Assembly: GCF_032884065.1 (NCBI RefSeq)
Contig: NW_027062665.1
Location: 434,001-498,000, forward strand
Direction of reading: 5' to 3'
Length of the DNA: 64,000 nt
From: Artemia franciscana
Lineage: Eukaryota; Arthropoda; Branchiopoda; Anostraca; Artemiidae
This document shows positions 1 to 11,690 of the stretch, piece by piece. Under the pieces are notes generated by a model. It was not told the DNA's origin. It was given only the letters and a program-made list of their open reading frames with translations, and made no database searches. Positions within the stretch are counted from its first letter, which is position 1. Every line of letters starts with the position of its first letter. The position numbers were made by a program, and so were the translations under genes.

Positions 1-42
1 CCGATTAGAAAGCAACCACACTAAACACCTTATCATTTACGA

Positions 43-555
43 TTGTGGCTAGATAAACAAATTAAAGACATGGAAACACAAGGGGTCATCAAAGAAGCTG
101 TTAGCGAATGGTGTTTTCCATTGGTTATTGTGCGAAAGAAAGATAACACATGGCGATGTTGTGTGGATTTTAGAGCCTTGAACGCTGTTACAGTGAAAGA
201 TGTAATGAAATTTCCCCGCATAGATTCCATTTTGGACTCACTAGGAGGATCTAATTTCTACACTAGTTTCGATCTGATAGCTGGTTACTGGCAAATAGCA
301 CTAGATCCCGAATCCAAGCATAAGGCTACTGTCATATTAGACGATGGTAGGACATTCACATTTAAGCGGATGCCTTTCGGTTTATCTTTCAGTCCGAATT
401 ACTTCAGCAGACTCATGAATTTGGTTCTGAAAGAGAACGATCAGGAAAATGTTTCTCACACTAACACCAAAAAGAAAACAGACACACTGATCTATTTGGA
501 TGATGTCATTTTCTTCACTGAAACAAATGAAAGTCAGGAGCAAAAGTTAGAGTGA
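43..555 (+). pseudogene. Ty3/Gypsy reverse transcriptase fragment
   Basis: The readable stretch carries the RT blocks in order: a CVDFRALNAVT block, a TSFDLIAGYWQIALDPE block with the first catalytic Asp, FKRMPFGLSFSP, and the LIYLDDVIFF box with the YLDD catalytic pair. This order and wording are those of Ty3/Gypsy RTs rather than Copia, BEL/Pao or LINE RTs. Only about 170 residues remain of a polyprotein normally over 1,000 residues long. It is a fossil piece of the element covering the left edge of the window. Confidence 0.85.
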
Positions 556-815
556 ATAGTTAGGAATTTGTGGTAAAAATATTACCACAAAAATCGTCAA
601 TTTTCCTTTGAAATACATTTTAAGGGAAAATCGGTCAATTTTCGCAAAAGAGAAAAAAGTAAAAATCAAGTAAAGTCGTGGAAAAAAAGATTCAAGGAAG
701 CTATCGAGTGGAAACAACTGTATAAGGACGTTGTGGAAGAAAATGAAATAGCTCTAACTCATGCGGATGTTCTTCTGAGAGTTATTAGGGAGAAAGTCTT
801 CAATTAGCAGAGTTA

Positions 816-1790
816 TTGTTAGTAGCATCCACAATAAGAATTTTGTGTATAATTTTACTTTCACTGACGGTAGGATGGTTCATATACAAGAAAATCAGGA
901 TTAAGAATGTTACTGAAGAGATAACCGAGCTCCAAGCATTATCGGTCACTCGTGAACAGCTCAGAGTTATAAAAGAATACGCAGATTTTGTGGGTGTAGG
1001 TCGTTAAGAAGTCGAACACATAAGAGCAAGTATAATTATTTTCGTATTTAATCTAACCTGAAACTTACTACTTCCAGATGGAGTTACCAGTTCTTATTTT
1101 CTTTTCGTTTTTGCTTCATAAAAGTTATACCGATCATAGGGTTGACAAAGGAGTCGTCTTTCGGAAGCTGAATAACGTACGACCAACCGAAGACGAATGG
1201 CAAGTAGTAATTCGTTTTGATGCATCACCTCTGTACTCGCTTCAGGGTCAAGTAAGTCTTTTGTCTAAGAACCTAGAATCCACAAAGCAAGACATGGTAT
1301 CCCAGTTTCTGAAACATCCGTTCTTATATGAGTTGAACGAAACCGGAAACTAAGAACCAAATTATTTCAGCAACCAATTGCGTCCCTTTTCATGGTATTG
1401 AATAATAAAATTCATGAAATTTCTAAGGATGTCGATCATATGCTCCTTACGATGCAGAAGGACAAAAATGAAGAAAATGAAAAGGGTAATAATCAACAAG
1501 GAATTAAACGCAGTTGTTAGGGAGTTGTGGGAAATATTATCCGGATATCTTTTAGGGATGTATAGGAATCTACGTGGAAAAACAACGAGAGCCAAATCGG
1601 GAAAATCGCTAAAACTAATGAAAATTTAGTGCAAAAACGACCAAAATAATAATCACTTGCAAAAGATTGTTGATAAGTTAAACTCAATTGAAATACCAGA
1701 CACCTTCAGGAGAGTATCGAATTTGATAGTACAATATTCCAACCAGAAAAAGAGAGAATATCTTTTTATAATAAAACGATGCTTCACGGA
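816..1790 (+). pseudogene. Envelope-like part of the LTR element
   Basis: Downstream of the RT piece are reading-frame remnants of a membrane protein. One has a long hydrophobic stretch followed by charged helix (816-1007). One begins with a hydrophobic leader like a signal peptide (from 1078) followed by a GVVFRKL/VRPTEDEW-type ectodomain. Further downstream (about 1390-1500) is a Lys/Glu/Asn-rich segment with coiled-coil character. This resembles the envelope gene of errantivirus-like elements in position and composition, but I cannot name the exact family. It is fragmentary and old, with several breaks. Confidence 0.4.
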
Positions 1791-1899
1791 TTTGTTTATT
1801 TTTTGCAATTATGCTGGTTCTTTATTTAGCTAATCTAGGAGTTAAATTTTTTGTGTGCAGTAAGTGTTCTAAGCAAAAGCTTCGAGAACAAGCGCACAA

Positions 1900-2617
1900 A
1901 GAACCGACTACCTGTCGGACACGTGATGCATAGATCTTTTGTGTGTGTTCATGAAAAAAAAAACGAAGCGAAAAGAAAACATTACAATGTATGAAACCAA
2001 AATTTTTTTTCTTATCTTTTCCTTCTAAAACAGTCGCACTAGTTTAAACATTATTGAGAAATATTTTTTTCAATTGTTGTAAATAATGAGTCTAAGTGTC
2101 TTATTACCAGCCTGTGAGCAATTAGTGGAAGATGTATATTTAGTGCGAGAATTTTATTAAATGGGAACAGGCAGCAACCACGATGGGGTTGGCACTTCGT
2201 TTTAGTGACGGAGCATTTCAGTTACTAAAGGGAGAATGTATAGCTTGTATAGAAAAAGGATATAGTGAAATTTTAGTTTTGGGTCCAAGTAAAAAGAATT
2301 TAATGTTTTGTTATATCCAATAATATTTAATGTATCGAATAATCTTTACCTCGTGGCTACCGCTTCATGTGTTGAGTTATATAAGATTATATAAGTATTA
2401 ACTTCTGAAAGCTATATGTATAAACTTATTAATTTCTAGTTCTTTTGATCATATATAAACCGTGCTATTTTTCAGATCATACAGATGTAGGACACTTACT
2501 TATCAAAGCTATACAAATACATAGAAAGTATGCAGCATTGTTATAATCCGGCACGCTCCAAGCAAGGATAATTGAAAAAGGACAGCAATATTGACGAAAA
2601 AGGACACAAGGAATATT
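1900..2617. other. Intergenic or LTR-derived sequence, no gene seen
   Basis: AT-rich sequence between the LTR fossil and the LINE region. A TATATAAA box lies near 2453. I see no coding potential; part of it may be LTR of the preceding element. Confidence 0.4.
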
Positions 2618-2780
2618 AGATCAAGCTAATAAGATACACTAGAGAAACTATATTCATCATAAGTAATGTCTTGTAAGGGCTATTTAACCAAACCAAACCC
2701 CATCGGTGGTGTCCCATAAAGACATTTTGAAGATCAAGCTATTAAGATACACTAGAGAAACTATATTCATCATAAGTAAT
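2618..2780 (+). repeat. 50-bp direct repeat pair
   Basis: The 50 bp at 2618-2667 recur at 2731-2780 with one mismatch (AAT versus ATT after AGATCAAGCT). The offset is 113 bp and the intervening 63 bp are unrelated. Both copies lie just upstream of the LINE, so they could be 5' UTR repeats of the LINE or a local duplication. Confidence 0.9.
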
Positions 2781-3069
2781 ACATTGCAGAAGAGAGCGTG
2801 GACGTATTCAGAAGAGCCGTATTGGTACCCGCGGTGGTTTCCTGTTCTCTTAAATTGCGGGGAAAAGGCAATACGGGTCGCGCACTTCCCATGTGATCTT
2901 CCTTAGTTCAGCATTTTCCACTAGTAAAGTCAGTGTCCAAAAACCTTCCACAACAAAAAAATCAACTCCTCAAAAGAAATACAAGTGCTCTCTCACCTAT
3001 TTCAAAACAGAAAGCAACTAAAAACAAACGGAAACAATCCTTGGTATTCAAGACAGCTAACAGTTTAGA

Positions 3070-3545
3070 ATGAAAATACTTCAATTTAACACAACAGGTC
3101 TAACCATTGATTGCCTGGTTAAGATAAAAGATTTTTGGACATAGAATCCCCAGATACTGTTTACATCCAAGAACTTCATTTGTCCCCTGGCTGTAAATTT
3201 GATATTAAAATTATACAATACATAGAAAAGATATGGTCCTTAATCTCTCTTCTCAAAAAGGTCCCAAACCAACTTATACTTGGCGATTTTAATCTTTACC
3301 ATCCTATGTAGGACTCAAAACACGCTGGAGATCATCAATAATTGTTGCTATTGGATTCAATCTCTGTCACTCAGAATTCCGACACACTAATTATATCTAA
3401 GAATTTAAGAACTTATTTGCATTCCTCCAATGGTAGGAATTCAACCGCTGACCTTTGTTTTGTTGGTGGAAGATTATCTGTTAATAGTAAGGTGTCCAGG
3501 TTCTATGATAGTCTTGGCAGTCAGCATTAATCACTTATTACAGAA
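3070..3545 (+). pseudogene. LINE AP-endonuclease domain remnant
   Basis: Starts with Met-Lys-Ile-Leu-Gln-Phe-Asn, the typical opening of LINE endonucleases. The Mg-binding Glu sits in IQELHL (about 3166), and the catalytic Asp/Asn pair in LILGDFNLYHP (about 3268-3304). A terminal Ser-Gln-His near 3518-3528 sits where the conserved SDH motif is expected, followed at once by a stop. The reading frame changes several times between the motifs. Confidence 0.7.
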
Positions 3546-4230
3546 CTGTCAAAAAGACCAGTTCTCCTTAAATCCAAACATTGCACCTAGATGAATTTTC
3601 AATGAGGATAATCGGAAATCTTGAGCAGTTAAATTGGGAAGTACGGTACCTGATCTAATTAATGATATTGATGATTTAAATGACAATTTTACTAAAAGCA
3701 TCATTGATGGTTCAAATTTTTTTTACTCCAAAAACAATTAGTAAAAAGTAGAAAAAAATTATACATTTTTGGAATAAAAAATTAGAACCACTAAAAAAAG
3801 AAGTGTAATACTAGAAAAATCTGGCTTTCAGATAAAAAAAAACTTTATAAAAAAATTAAAATGAGAAAGGCTGAAGCTATTTTTAAGAAACTTGTCCTAA
3901 CTGAAAGAAAAGCAGCTTGGGAAGATATTTGTAAAAATCCGTTTGATTAGTCAACCTCTTCTAAAACACTCTGGAAAAACTTCAGAAAATTTGCAGGATA
4001 TTGGCATAGTGAGCAGTCTATTCAAGGGATTAAGTCTAATGATGGTTCACTTAAGTTCAAGTCATATGAAGTGGCAGAGACATTGAATAGTTATTTTGCA
4101 GGTCAATCTTCAAATAATTGTACACATAATAAATCTCTGTTTATGGAAGCTCAGTTTCGCCCAGGGTATGTCACAAATTTCGACAAAGATTTTGATATAG
4201 ATGAGTTACCTTCAACAATACAGTCTCTAA

Positions 4231-5340
4231 ATGACTCAGCAACTGATTAAGATTTGGTACACAACTTTCTTAGAGCTCTCAGAGGTTAGAGCTCTTCCAT
4301 CAACTTTCTTGGTCCCTCTTCTTTACTTGTTTAATGGATGTTGGGAACGTGGTTATGCCCCAATAGCTTGGAAGTCTTCAACCGTAGTCCGAATAAATAC
4401 AGGTAAAGGAGATAGTTCTAATCCAGCTTCATACCATCCCATTGGCTTAACCTCATGCATTGCTAAACACTTTGAAAAAATGATTAAGCTGAGATTTGTA
4501 GCCCCTTATTGATAATCTACTTATTGCTGAAAAAGCAGGCTTTGGAAATGTAGATCAACCTTGGTATCTTAATCACATCTTGACCATGATATTAAGAAAG
4601 CTTTTACAAGAAAGACAGTTGTATCTGCAGTCTTCTTTGACATTAAGAAAGCGTATGATACTTTGGACCCATTTGTAATCCTTCGGCAGGTTCACAAATT
4701 TAAAGATGAAAATTTTTCTGGAATTGGTACAGGGTAGTGCTTTCTAATAGGCCTATCAAAACCAGAGTTGGATCTACTAAAATAGTCTCATTAGGCGTTC
4801 CTCAAGGAGGGTTCTGAGTCTTATTCTTTTCAACATAGTGATTATTAATATTATTTTGACTGATATGCCCTCAATAAAATTTGCCTTATATGCAGATGAC
4901 TAAGTCCTTTGGACTGAAGGTGCTTCTCCTGAAACTTGTCAACCCAAGCTCCAAGGAGCTATTGATAAACTGTCAATATGGCTTAATACAAAAAAGTGTG
5001 CTCTTTCTATCCCAAAAACTACTGGCATGTTTTTTCTTGGATATTTGATCATAGACAAGATCGTCCCTCAATTAATCTGACTCTATATAAATAGCACATT
5101 CATTTTGCCAGGAATTTGAAGTTTCTAGGTATTTGACTTGATAATAAGTTAAATTGGAATGTTCATATTTCTTAACTGACAGATGTACTCGAAAAACGGC
5201 TGAATTTTATGTATGCTGTTACTCGGCAAAAGTGGGGTGTTAGCCGAGATGGTCTTCGAAAACTATTCATGTCCATAATATATGGAAAGATTGAATATTG
5301 CCTCCCTGTGTATTACTCAGCTTCAAAAAAGTTAATTTTG
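4231..5340 (+). pseudogene. LINE reverse transcriptase domain remnant
   Basis: The readable start (4231-4512) carries a fingers segment with WKSSTVVRIN and SYHPIGLTSCIAKHFEKMI, the LINE RT block 1-2 pattern. Further blocks follow in other frames: FFDIKKAYDTLDP (about 4636-4674), SLGVPQGG (about 4790-4813) and FALYADD (about 4881-4901). The YADD catalytic pair is followed immediately by TAA. Frame changes and stops separate the blocks. Confidence 0.85.
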
Positions 5341-5784
5341 TAAAAATGAATCAATAGTGCACCATGGCATGAGACTAATCATGAGACTAATTGCAGCTCT
5401 GTTCAATGAGGTTAATATCCCTTCTTTAGAAGAAATGTTCTTGAAACTTTCCTCTAATTATTTCATGAGAGTAAATACAAATCAAAACCACCATGTTCTC
5501 AAGAAGTGTCCTTAAATCACACATTTTTCCTGTGAAAATTGGAAGCCACATAGTAGTCCAGCCACTGTCAAGTTGACTTCCTTACTGAATTGTATAGGTG
5601 TTCCCAAGAACCTAATCTTTTCTTGCCAGACCCAGATATTCTCCAATGCTCCTAATACCACTGATAATGTTGTAGATATAAATATTCCTGGCATGGATTG
5701 CCCTAAGAATAAAACGAAAAGTCTAATCCTTTGTCAACTAAAATTATCTAAAATGGTAGAATTTTGTAATTGGAAAGATATTTA

Positions 5785-6170
5785 CTGATGGATCAGTCTA
5801 AAAAAAGATGGAAAGGCATCCATAGGCATTATTTCTGCGTAGAATGGTTCATCAGTTGGAATTAGGGTTTCAGACAGAATTTTAATTTTTCATGCGGAAT
5901 GCCTTGCTCTCCAAAAAGCTCTGGACACAGTGCCGGAAGCAGGATCAGGTGTATTTGTTACCTTTCCTGATTCTAAAATTGTTCGTTCTGATCTAGGCAA
6001 GGGAAAGTTATTCCAATCATTGTATATCTACAGAAAAAGATTCAGAAAAAAAATGTCTTCTCATACTGTTCAACTGAAAATGATTTGGGTTCCTTCTTAC
6101 ATAACGATTAGGGGAAAAAAATTGCTGACAGTATTGCAAAACAGGCTATTAACCATCCAATTATTTGGAA
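5785..6170 (+). pseudogene. LINE RNase H domain remnant
   Basis: Motifs of a retroelement RNase H appear in order: a first-Asp region (TDGS-like, about 5785), HAECLALQKALD (about 5891-5925) with the catalytic Glu, a PDSKIV block (about 5967-5985) with the third acidic residue, and WVPSY followed by a GKK/ADSIAK block (about 6088-6140). This domain after the RT places the element among RNase H-bearing LINE clades. It is broken by frame changes. Confidence 0.7.
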
Positions 6171-6828
6171 GATTGCTCCCACTGTAAATGAATCCACAAA
6201 CTTAATAACCTCTACTGCAAATTCTCTTAGAATCAATAATTTCTGTATTGTAACAACGAATATATATGTTTGGTCTTTTGCAGGTTACTGTATCATATAT
6301 CACCTTATCCACCCAAACAGGAAACTCTATTGTCAATCTGAGGACAGGACATGCAATGACCAGATCTTGTCAAGCACTACATCATCTTACAGATAGCAAG
6401 TCAGGCCCTTTTTATAGGTGTGTAAATATTGATGAAACAATTGACCACATTCTCTCAGAATGTCCTGTTTCACAATTGAGAGAAATATTCTAATCAGAAA
6501 AATTGAATCATTGGGCCTGAAGACTTCCATCCCTCTTTTTTTAGGTTTTAACCATGTTAGTAAAGATAAAGAGAGAAAAATAATAGAGGCAGTGGGAATT
6601 TTTGTGTCTTCAATGAGTATCATCAACAGGTTGTAGTTTCATTTGATATTATTAGGTTTGTTGCTTTTTTACCAGTCAAAAGAGTGTGATGAGAAGAGAA
6701 GATGATTTGTAGTATATATTTTCTTTCTTTGTATTTATTTAATTTTTATTTTCTTTCTATGATACTTGTTTAATGATGATGATCAAGAGGGCAAAAGCCA
6801 AGCATATTTTCTCTACAACAACAACAGG

Positions 6829-7740
6829 TACTATCCAATCTCCTTAAAAATACAAATAGTTTTGCCATCTAGTTGGATAATTTGATCAATCTCTTTTGCA
6901 ATAATCAAATTTGTCAACTAGCTGACAAGTAAAATTACCCCAAAAAAACTATTCCTTTCTCAACTAGTTGACAAGAAATTTCTCCCTAACAACACTTTCT
7001 TTCCAACTAGCTAGAAAAAAAACATTACCTCAGAAACTCTTTGGTTAACCTTCTAGTTGGTAAGTAACTTTTCCCCAGAAAATTTTTTATTAACCAACTA
7101 ACTGATGAAAACTTTGCCCCAGAAAACATTTCCTTTTCCAATTAGCTGGAAAAAGCAGTTGCCCCAGAAACAATTCTGTTAACCATCTAGTTGGCAAATA
7201 ACATTGCCCCAGAAACTCTTCTGTTAACCATCTAGTTGGCAAGTAGCATTTCCCCAGAAAATGTTCATTACCCAACTAGCTTTAGCAAAAATCCAAAGTG
7301 AAGTTTTAGGTAGCCTATAAGCTATTTTAATAGGCTAGATTAGCAGTTTATCTTAATTTTAGACAAGACACAAACATAAGGCAGGATGGAGGTAACCTAG
7401 ATCTGAGTAGGCCTATGATGGGACACCACCCTTTGAAAAATGGAAAAAAAATAGCATATAGGCTTATATTAACTAGTTGACAAGTAATTCTCCCCAGCAA
7501 CACTTTCATTGCAACTAGCTAAAAACAAGCATTGCTCCAGAAACTCTTCTGTTAACCATCCAGTTGGCAAGTAAATTTTTCCCAGAAAAATTTTCATTAA
7601 CCAACTAGGTGATGATAAACTTTGCTCCAGAAAGAATTTCCTTTTGCAACTAGCTTGAAAAAGAGGTTACCTCAGAAACTCTTCAGTAAACCAACTAATT
7701 AAAAACAACATTGCCCCAGATATGCTAACTTAATCAACTT
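6829..7740. repeat. 45-bp minisatellite array, interrupted
   Basis: Diverged tandem repeat of about 45 bp. The core reads roughly CTAGTTGGCAAGTAACATT, then GCCCCAGAAAC, then TTCTGTTAACCA; identical landmarks at 7178 and 7223 give the 45-bp period. Copies run from about 6835 to 7290 and from about 7465 to 7740. An unrelated ~170-bp block (7290-7460) splits the array. On the minus strand 45 bp equals 15 codons, so an open frame with a 15-residue period appears at 7090-7275. Confidence 0.85.
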
Positions 7741-8224
7741 AGCCGTGAAATCTGTTTGGACATGACTTTGGCCCTGGAAAAACAAGTTTCACTCATTAAT
7801 TTCTATTGGGTGTAGTTTATTTTCTATAATATAAGTTTATGCTTGGTGGCGCTGGGGTAGTATTCGGTGCCATTAACCTTTCCTGTGGAAAAAAGCTGAC
7901 GTTATTCTGGCATTACAAATTCTTTCAGAATTCTGCCATGAATACGAGATGAACAGGTATTCACAAGCTTCTTAAAAACATTATTTTTCTGCATTTTCAT
8001 ACATGGTGGCATAATATAAGATATTAAGATATGGTGGTATAAATGTTTTTTTTTGTTGGCTTTTTACCGTATTTTTTAAACAGCCTTATAACGCTTTTAG
8101 TTAGGATTGCATGAAACCAAAGAATGAAAACATGTGTTTTCGAAGTATCAATAAAGGCTACCAAACGAATATACCTATTTTATACGTGATCTTCTAGCTC
8201 TTTCACTGTAAGACGCAATTGTTT
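7741..8224. other. No gene or clear repeat seen
   Basis: AT-rich intergenic sequence with short T and A runs. No convincing coding potential or repeat. Confidence 0.5.
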
Positions 8225-8720
8225 GGGTTTTCAACTATACTCAGCAGAACGGATATCTCCAAATTTTGATCAGATAATTTTGAGGGAAAATGGGTGTTGG
8301 AGTGGGCTCAGTTGCCCTCTAGTCCTTTTGATCACTTACAAAGGACACTAGAACCTTAATTTTCGTTCGAATGCGCCCTCTTTCGATCTTCTAGGTTCCA
8401 TATGTCAATACGATCACCCCTGAACGAAAAAAATATCCCTCATAGGTCTTCTGGCAAAAATAGCGAGATTCTGCAATTTTGAATATCAGATCGTGAAACT
8501 TCTATAGCACGATTATCGGAAACGCTGAATCTGATGATGTGATTTTCATCAATGCTCATTGAATTTTGGGGGGCGTTCTCCCCAATATCAAAAATCATGT
8601 AAATTTTTTCAGGCTCCTAACTTTTGATGGGCAACTCAAACTTGATGAATCTTATGTTATTTGGAATCAGCATAATAAGATGATTCTTTTGATGTCAAAA
8701 TTTTCAATATCAAAATCAAA
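8225..8720 (+). repeat. Dispersed repeat R1, diverged near-full copy
   Basis: Matches the reverse complement of 37118-37602 block by block: a GTTGCCCTCTAGTCC block, CACTAGAACCTT, GAATGCGCCCTCTTTCG, AATACGATCACCCCTGA, GAATCTGATGATGTGATTTTC, AGGCTCCTAACTTTTGATGG and CTTGATGAATCTTATG follow in the same order. It is more diverged than the 37 and 52 kb copies, and the terminal hairpin end is not seen. There is no coding function. I recall this repeat as common in Artemia sequence (unverified). Confidence 0.75.
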
Positions 8721-10339
8721 CTTGGTCAATTAAATTTACCAAGAAAATATTTTCAAAATTGAGGGGGGGGAGGCAAAACTATAAGACGGATGTCCCCTTT
8801 TTAACAGATTTCACTGAACGGGGAGCTTCATGGAGAAAAGTGACTGAGGCAAAAAAAATCTTACCTTTTTATTATATATCACTTTTGTCCCCTCATCAAC
8901 TTTTTTCATCATTTTTTTTTTTGCTTTTTCTATTATTTATTTGCTGTATAAGATTATTTCAATTGGCTTACCCGACTCCAAGCTGTATTACATTACTGTA
9001 AAGATTAGGTGTGAGCACAAATAAGTTTGTTAGTCTTAACCCCAAAAATGATTCCGCTTTCCAGATATCGATATAGCCAAAATTTGAGCTCGATTAAACA
9101 ACGTTAACCCGTGTCACTCGTCACTCGAAGTTTGAAAAAATCCAAATTTTTGGTCTAAAAGCCAACACGTCGAACCATAGCTCCAGAAAGGTAAATAACA
9201 AAACCCCGCTTAATATCTCAAAAGAAAGCCAATATTGTTCTTGAAAAAAATATTTTTAACATAATAAGCAGAACTGCAACTGCCTTTAGCTCCAGTGATG
9301 TGAATTGACACCACTAGGAAACAGTTTGGGAGTATACTAAGCATTTCTCGGGTTTTGACATTCTCCATCTCGGAACTAGCATTTTTTTTTATTATTATTA
9401 AAAATATTTATGAACTCAATTCTCAAACATAATGAGCCTTTTGTCAAACAGGGGAACTTTTTCTGCTATTTTTTGTTGAGATCCCTTTTCGAATTTGTTT
9501 AGATCGACTTATTATTTTGGCAATGAAAATCAGGAAGCTGTATGGTGTCAAGCGATGATACAGTGAGTCATAAGAGAAAAAATAACACATCGTGCTAATA
9601 CTATGCGCTGTTTAAGCAAAAACGTAGACAATATCAGTGCCTACTAAGAGTAAAATTATAGTTATTTATTGGTTATATTATCAAAAAACAGTTCTCAATT
9701 AACTATTAAAAGAGGAAAGAAATATATCATTTTTCGATTGAATTGATTTCTTAGAGGATTATTACTGTAAGTCCTCCTTCGAGTTAATAAATCTATGAAT
9801 GTTCATTACCTACTTGATTAGAAAAACAGTTTATTTTTGGTAGTTTTCTAATTGTATTATTTTATCCCGATACTCCGATAATTCTCTGCTACCCGTTCCT
9901 GGCATAAATTTCTCTATGAATTGCCCTTTATGCAACTGAAAGCCAATGTTTCTACCCAAAATCCGTTATTTTCAGTAAAAAATCGCAAAAGTCCTATTGT
10001 AACAGTAAATAATCCAAAATTTGTTCTGGAAAGCGTAGACTATTAAGAAACTATTTCCTGCTTACATATACTCGTTTTTTAATGTTGCAATATAAGCTCT
10101 TAATCCAAACCTGGCAATAAGACAGTTCAAAGAGCCTAGGCGCCTGATATGTTTGATATTTCAAAGCCAGAAAAGAAAAATAAATCATTTATTCTTTTGG
10201 GCACAAAAAGAACAAAAAACAGAATGAACTCAAGAAATGAAAATAGAATCTCATGGAAAAAATTAGTCCTCATATTCATCTTCTGTAGCTAGTGCTTTGG
10301 CTTCTTCAATTTTTTCAGAAGACTTTCCAATTTCTTAAG
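8721..10339. other. Long intergenic stretch, nothing recognised
   Basis: AT-rich. An open frame at 8759-9001 has no recognisable features. I see no exon, RNA gene or repeat that I can support. Confidence 0.5.
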
Positions 10340-10500
10340 AAGAATTTTGTCAGGAAACAGCAACCAAGCTTTGCTCTCTTCGAGCTGACCCCGTCCTAAA
10401 CTAAATAATTGGGTAGACAAGGATTTGAACCCTCGCCCTATCGGACAAAGGATCCTGAATACAGTGCATTCTTCGAGCCTTCTTGGACCTGTGGCATCGA
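10340..10500 (-). repeat. tRNA-derived SINE, 5' part (minus strand)
   Basis: Read on the minus strand, 10500 down to 10420 has a tRNA-like head ending in GGGTTCAAATCC, a close match to the pol III B box. The same spacing and wording occur in the SINE copies at 11425 and 44986: an ATCCTTTGTCC-like block before the B box, and a TTATTTAGTTTAGGACGGGG block after it. The tail fades out before 10340. Confidence 0.55.
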
Positions 10501-11424
10501 TCTCAAATTGACAGTTTTCAGGCTACTTCTTTTCACAGTCGTCACATATTTGACTAAGCTAAAAATGGGCTCGACAATCAAATTCAAAAAGGGAAAGCTT
10601 AAAAAGTAAAGTACAATTTGCAATACAACAAGAAAGACCAAAAGAAACCGTTGCTATTTTTGTATCAAAATTGTTTTTGAAACTTATTTCAACGTTTCGG
10701 ATTAGTATTTTTCACAATAAAATCATTTTTATCAATGAGCAGTAATTCTCTCTTGTTTTCTCGATTTCAACCATTTCTGAGATCTGCTAGCTAGCGAGGA
10801 TGCGACGTAAGAAAATCCGTAAGCAAAATATCTAACGAGCTCAATATAAAGCTTATTCTGTTTCTGAAAAAACAAATGTTTTAATATTGTCTTTTTCTTT
10901 CTTTCGTAAGCACCCATCAAAGCAACGTTTACAAATTTTGAAAAATTCGCCATCTTTTTCCAGGTTTGCAGATTTAATTTAAAAAAAATTGATTTTGGCT
11001 AAAATTTTGGTACGCAAGTGGGGAATTTGGAAGATAAAGAAAGTTATAATATTTAACAAGGTCTATGTTTTGGAGAAAAGTGCTTGACATTTTTATTCTT
11101 TGATGATTTTTTTCTTCGCCGAAGAAAGACACACATTCTCCTTCGGCATTTTTCTTGAGTGTACTATTTTTTCGCGCTGAAGAAGAGGGGTGGTTATCTT
11201 CTCGAAGTATTCACTTTGTGTGTGTGTTTTTTTTTCCAGTTTTCTCTTTTGGCCTTAAAAACACCTATTTTTGATCGTTTTCTTTCTTTATAGTGTGGCA
11301 AGACAATGGGGTTTCAGAAATTATCAATATCACTTAAGATTAGTGGCAAATATTTGTCTACAAAGATTGCAGTAATCATGGTTAGTGTGATTTTAACTTG
11401 ATTGATATTGACTCCGTGTCGTTC
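10501..11424. other. Intergenic, nothing recognised
   Basis: Overlapping short open frames on both strands look like chance. No conserved motif is seen. Confidence 0.45.
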
Positions 11425-11690
11425 TAGCCGTGTGGCTGGTGCGCTGTATTTGGCATCCTTTATCCGAATGGCAGTGTTTTGATTTCTGGCATGGTTGATT
11501 ATTTGGTTTGGAACGGGGGTCAGTGGCATGACTATAAGATCAGTTAAGAGTCGAACTAGCTTTAAGTCAGAATCTGAAGAAATCTGAGGAAGATAGACTG
11601 GATGGGTGCTCTAAAGCACAGGATGGTTGGTCCCCAGCCCCTAATTGTCTTTCCTGGCTTAAGGGCCTTGAAACGGATATCAGCACAGCT
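11425..11690 (+). repeat. tRNA-derived SINE, full copy
   Basis: Aligns along its length with 44986-45225. The tRNA-like head (GGTGCGCTGTATTTGGCATCC, shown here only as a landmark near 11438) is followed by a decayed B box (about 11474-11488), then ATTATTTGGTTTGGAACGGG, GACTATAAG, AAAGCACAGGATGGTTGG and TCCTGGCTTAAGGGCC. The shared order of head, body and tail shows one SINE family. It is old, with roughly a quarter to a third of positions different between copies by eye. Confidence 0.7.

Larger units (their letters stand above)
1..1900 (+). mobile_element. Broken Ty3/Gypsy-type LTR retroelement with envelope-like part
   Basis: Fossil element cut by the left edge of the window. It shows a reverse transcriptase part (43-555) of Ty3/Gypsy type, then a short stretch of charged sequence, then an envelope-like part (about 816-1790) with a hydrophobic leader and a later Lys/Glu/Asn-rich segment like a coiled coil. 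RNase H and integrase parts expected between the two are not recognisable, so the middle is missing. There are multiple breaks and it is clearly not functional. No LTR pair could be recognised; a TATATAAA box near 2453 could belong to an LTR or be chance. The right boundary is uncertain. It looks old. Confidence 0.75.
2781..6828 (+). mobile_element. Degenerate non-LTR retrotransposon (LINE, I/Jockey/LOA-like group)
   Basis: One long decayed LINE. In order it shows an AP endonuclease start (about 3070) with QFNTTGL, IQELHL and GDFNLYHP motifs; a reverse transcriptase (about 4230-5330) with a SYHPIGLTS-like block, FFDIKKAYDT, SLGVPQGG and FALYADD; an RNase H domain (about 5785-6170); and a C-terminal segment with RTGH and a Cys/His pattern (about 6320-6470). 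The tail ends in an ACAACAACAACAG run near 6828. An RNase H domain plus the C-terminal Cys/His motif points to the I/Jockey/LOA/R1 group rather than RTE or CR1. Many stops and frameshifts break it, including a stop directly after YADD near 4902, so it is dead. The 5' boundary is uncertain and no ORF1 was recognised. Confidence 0.85.

Noticed and set aside
2701-7430. TCGGTGGTGTCCCA (2703) and TGGGACACCACC (7419) as possible inverted ends around the LINE and minisatellite
   Set aside because: The match is only about 12 bases and does not continue outward or inward. It is likely chance.
10420-10500. Possible tRNA gene on the minus strand
   Set aside because: The B box is good but no cloverleaf can be closed; one T-stem pair and the acceptor stem fail. 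Two other copies in the window show it to be a SINE head.
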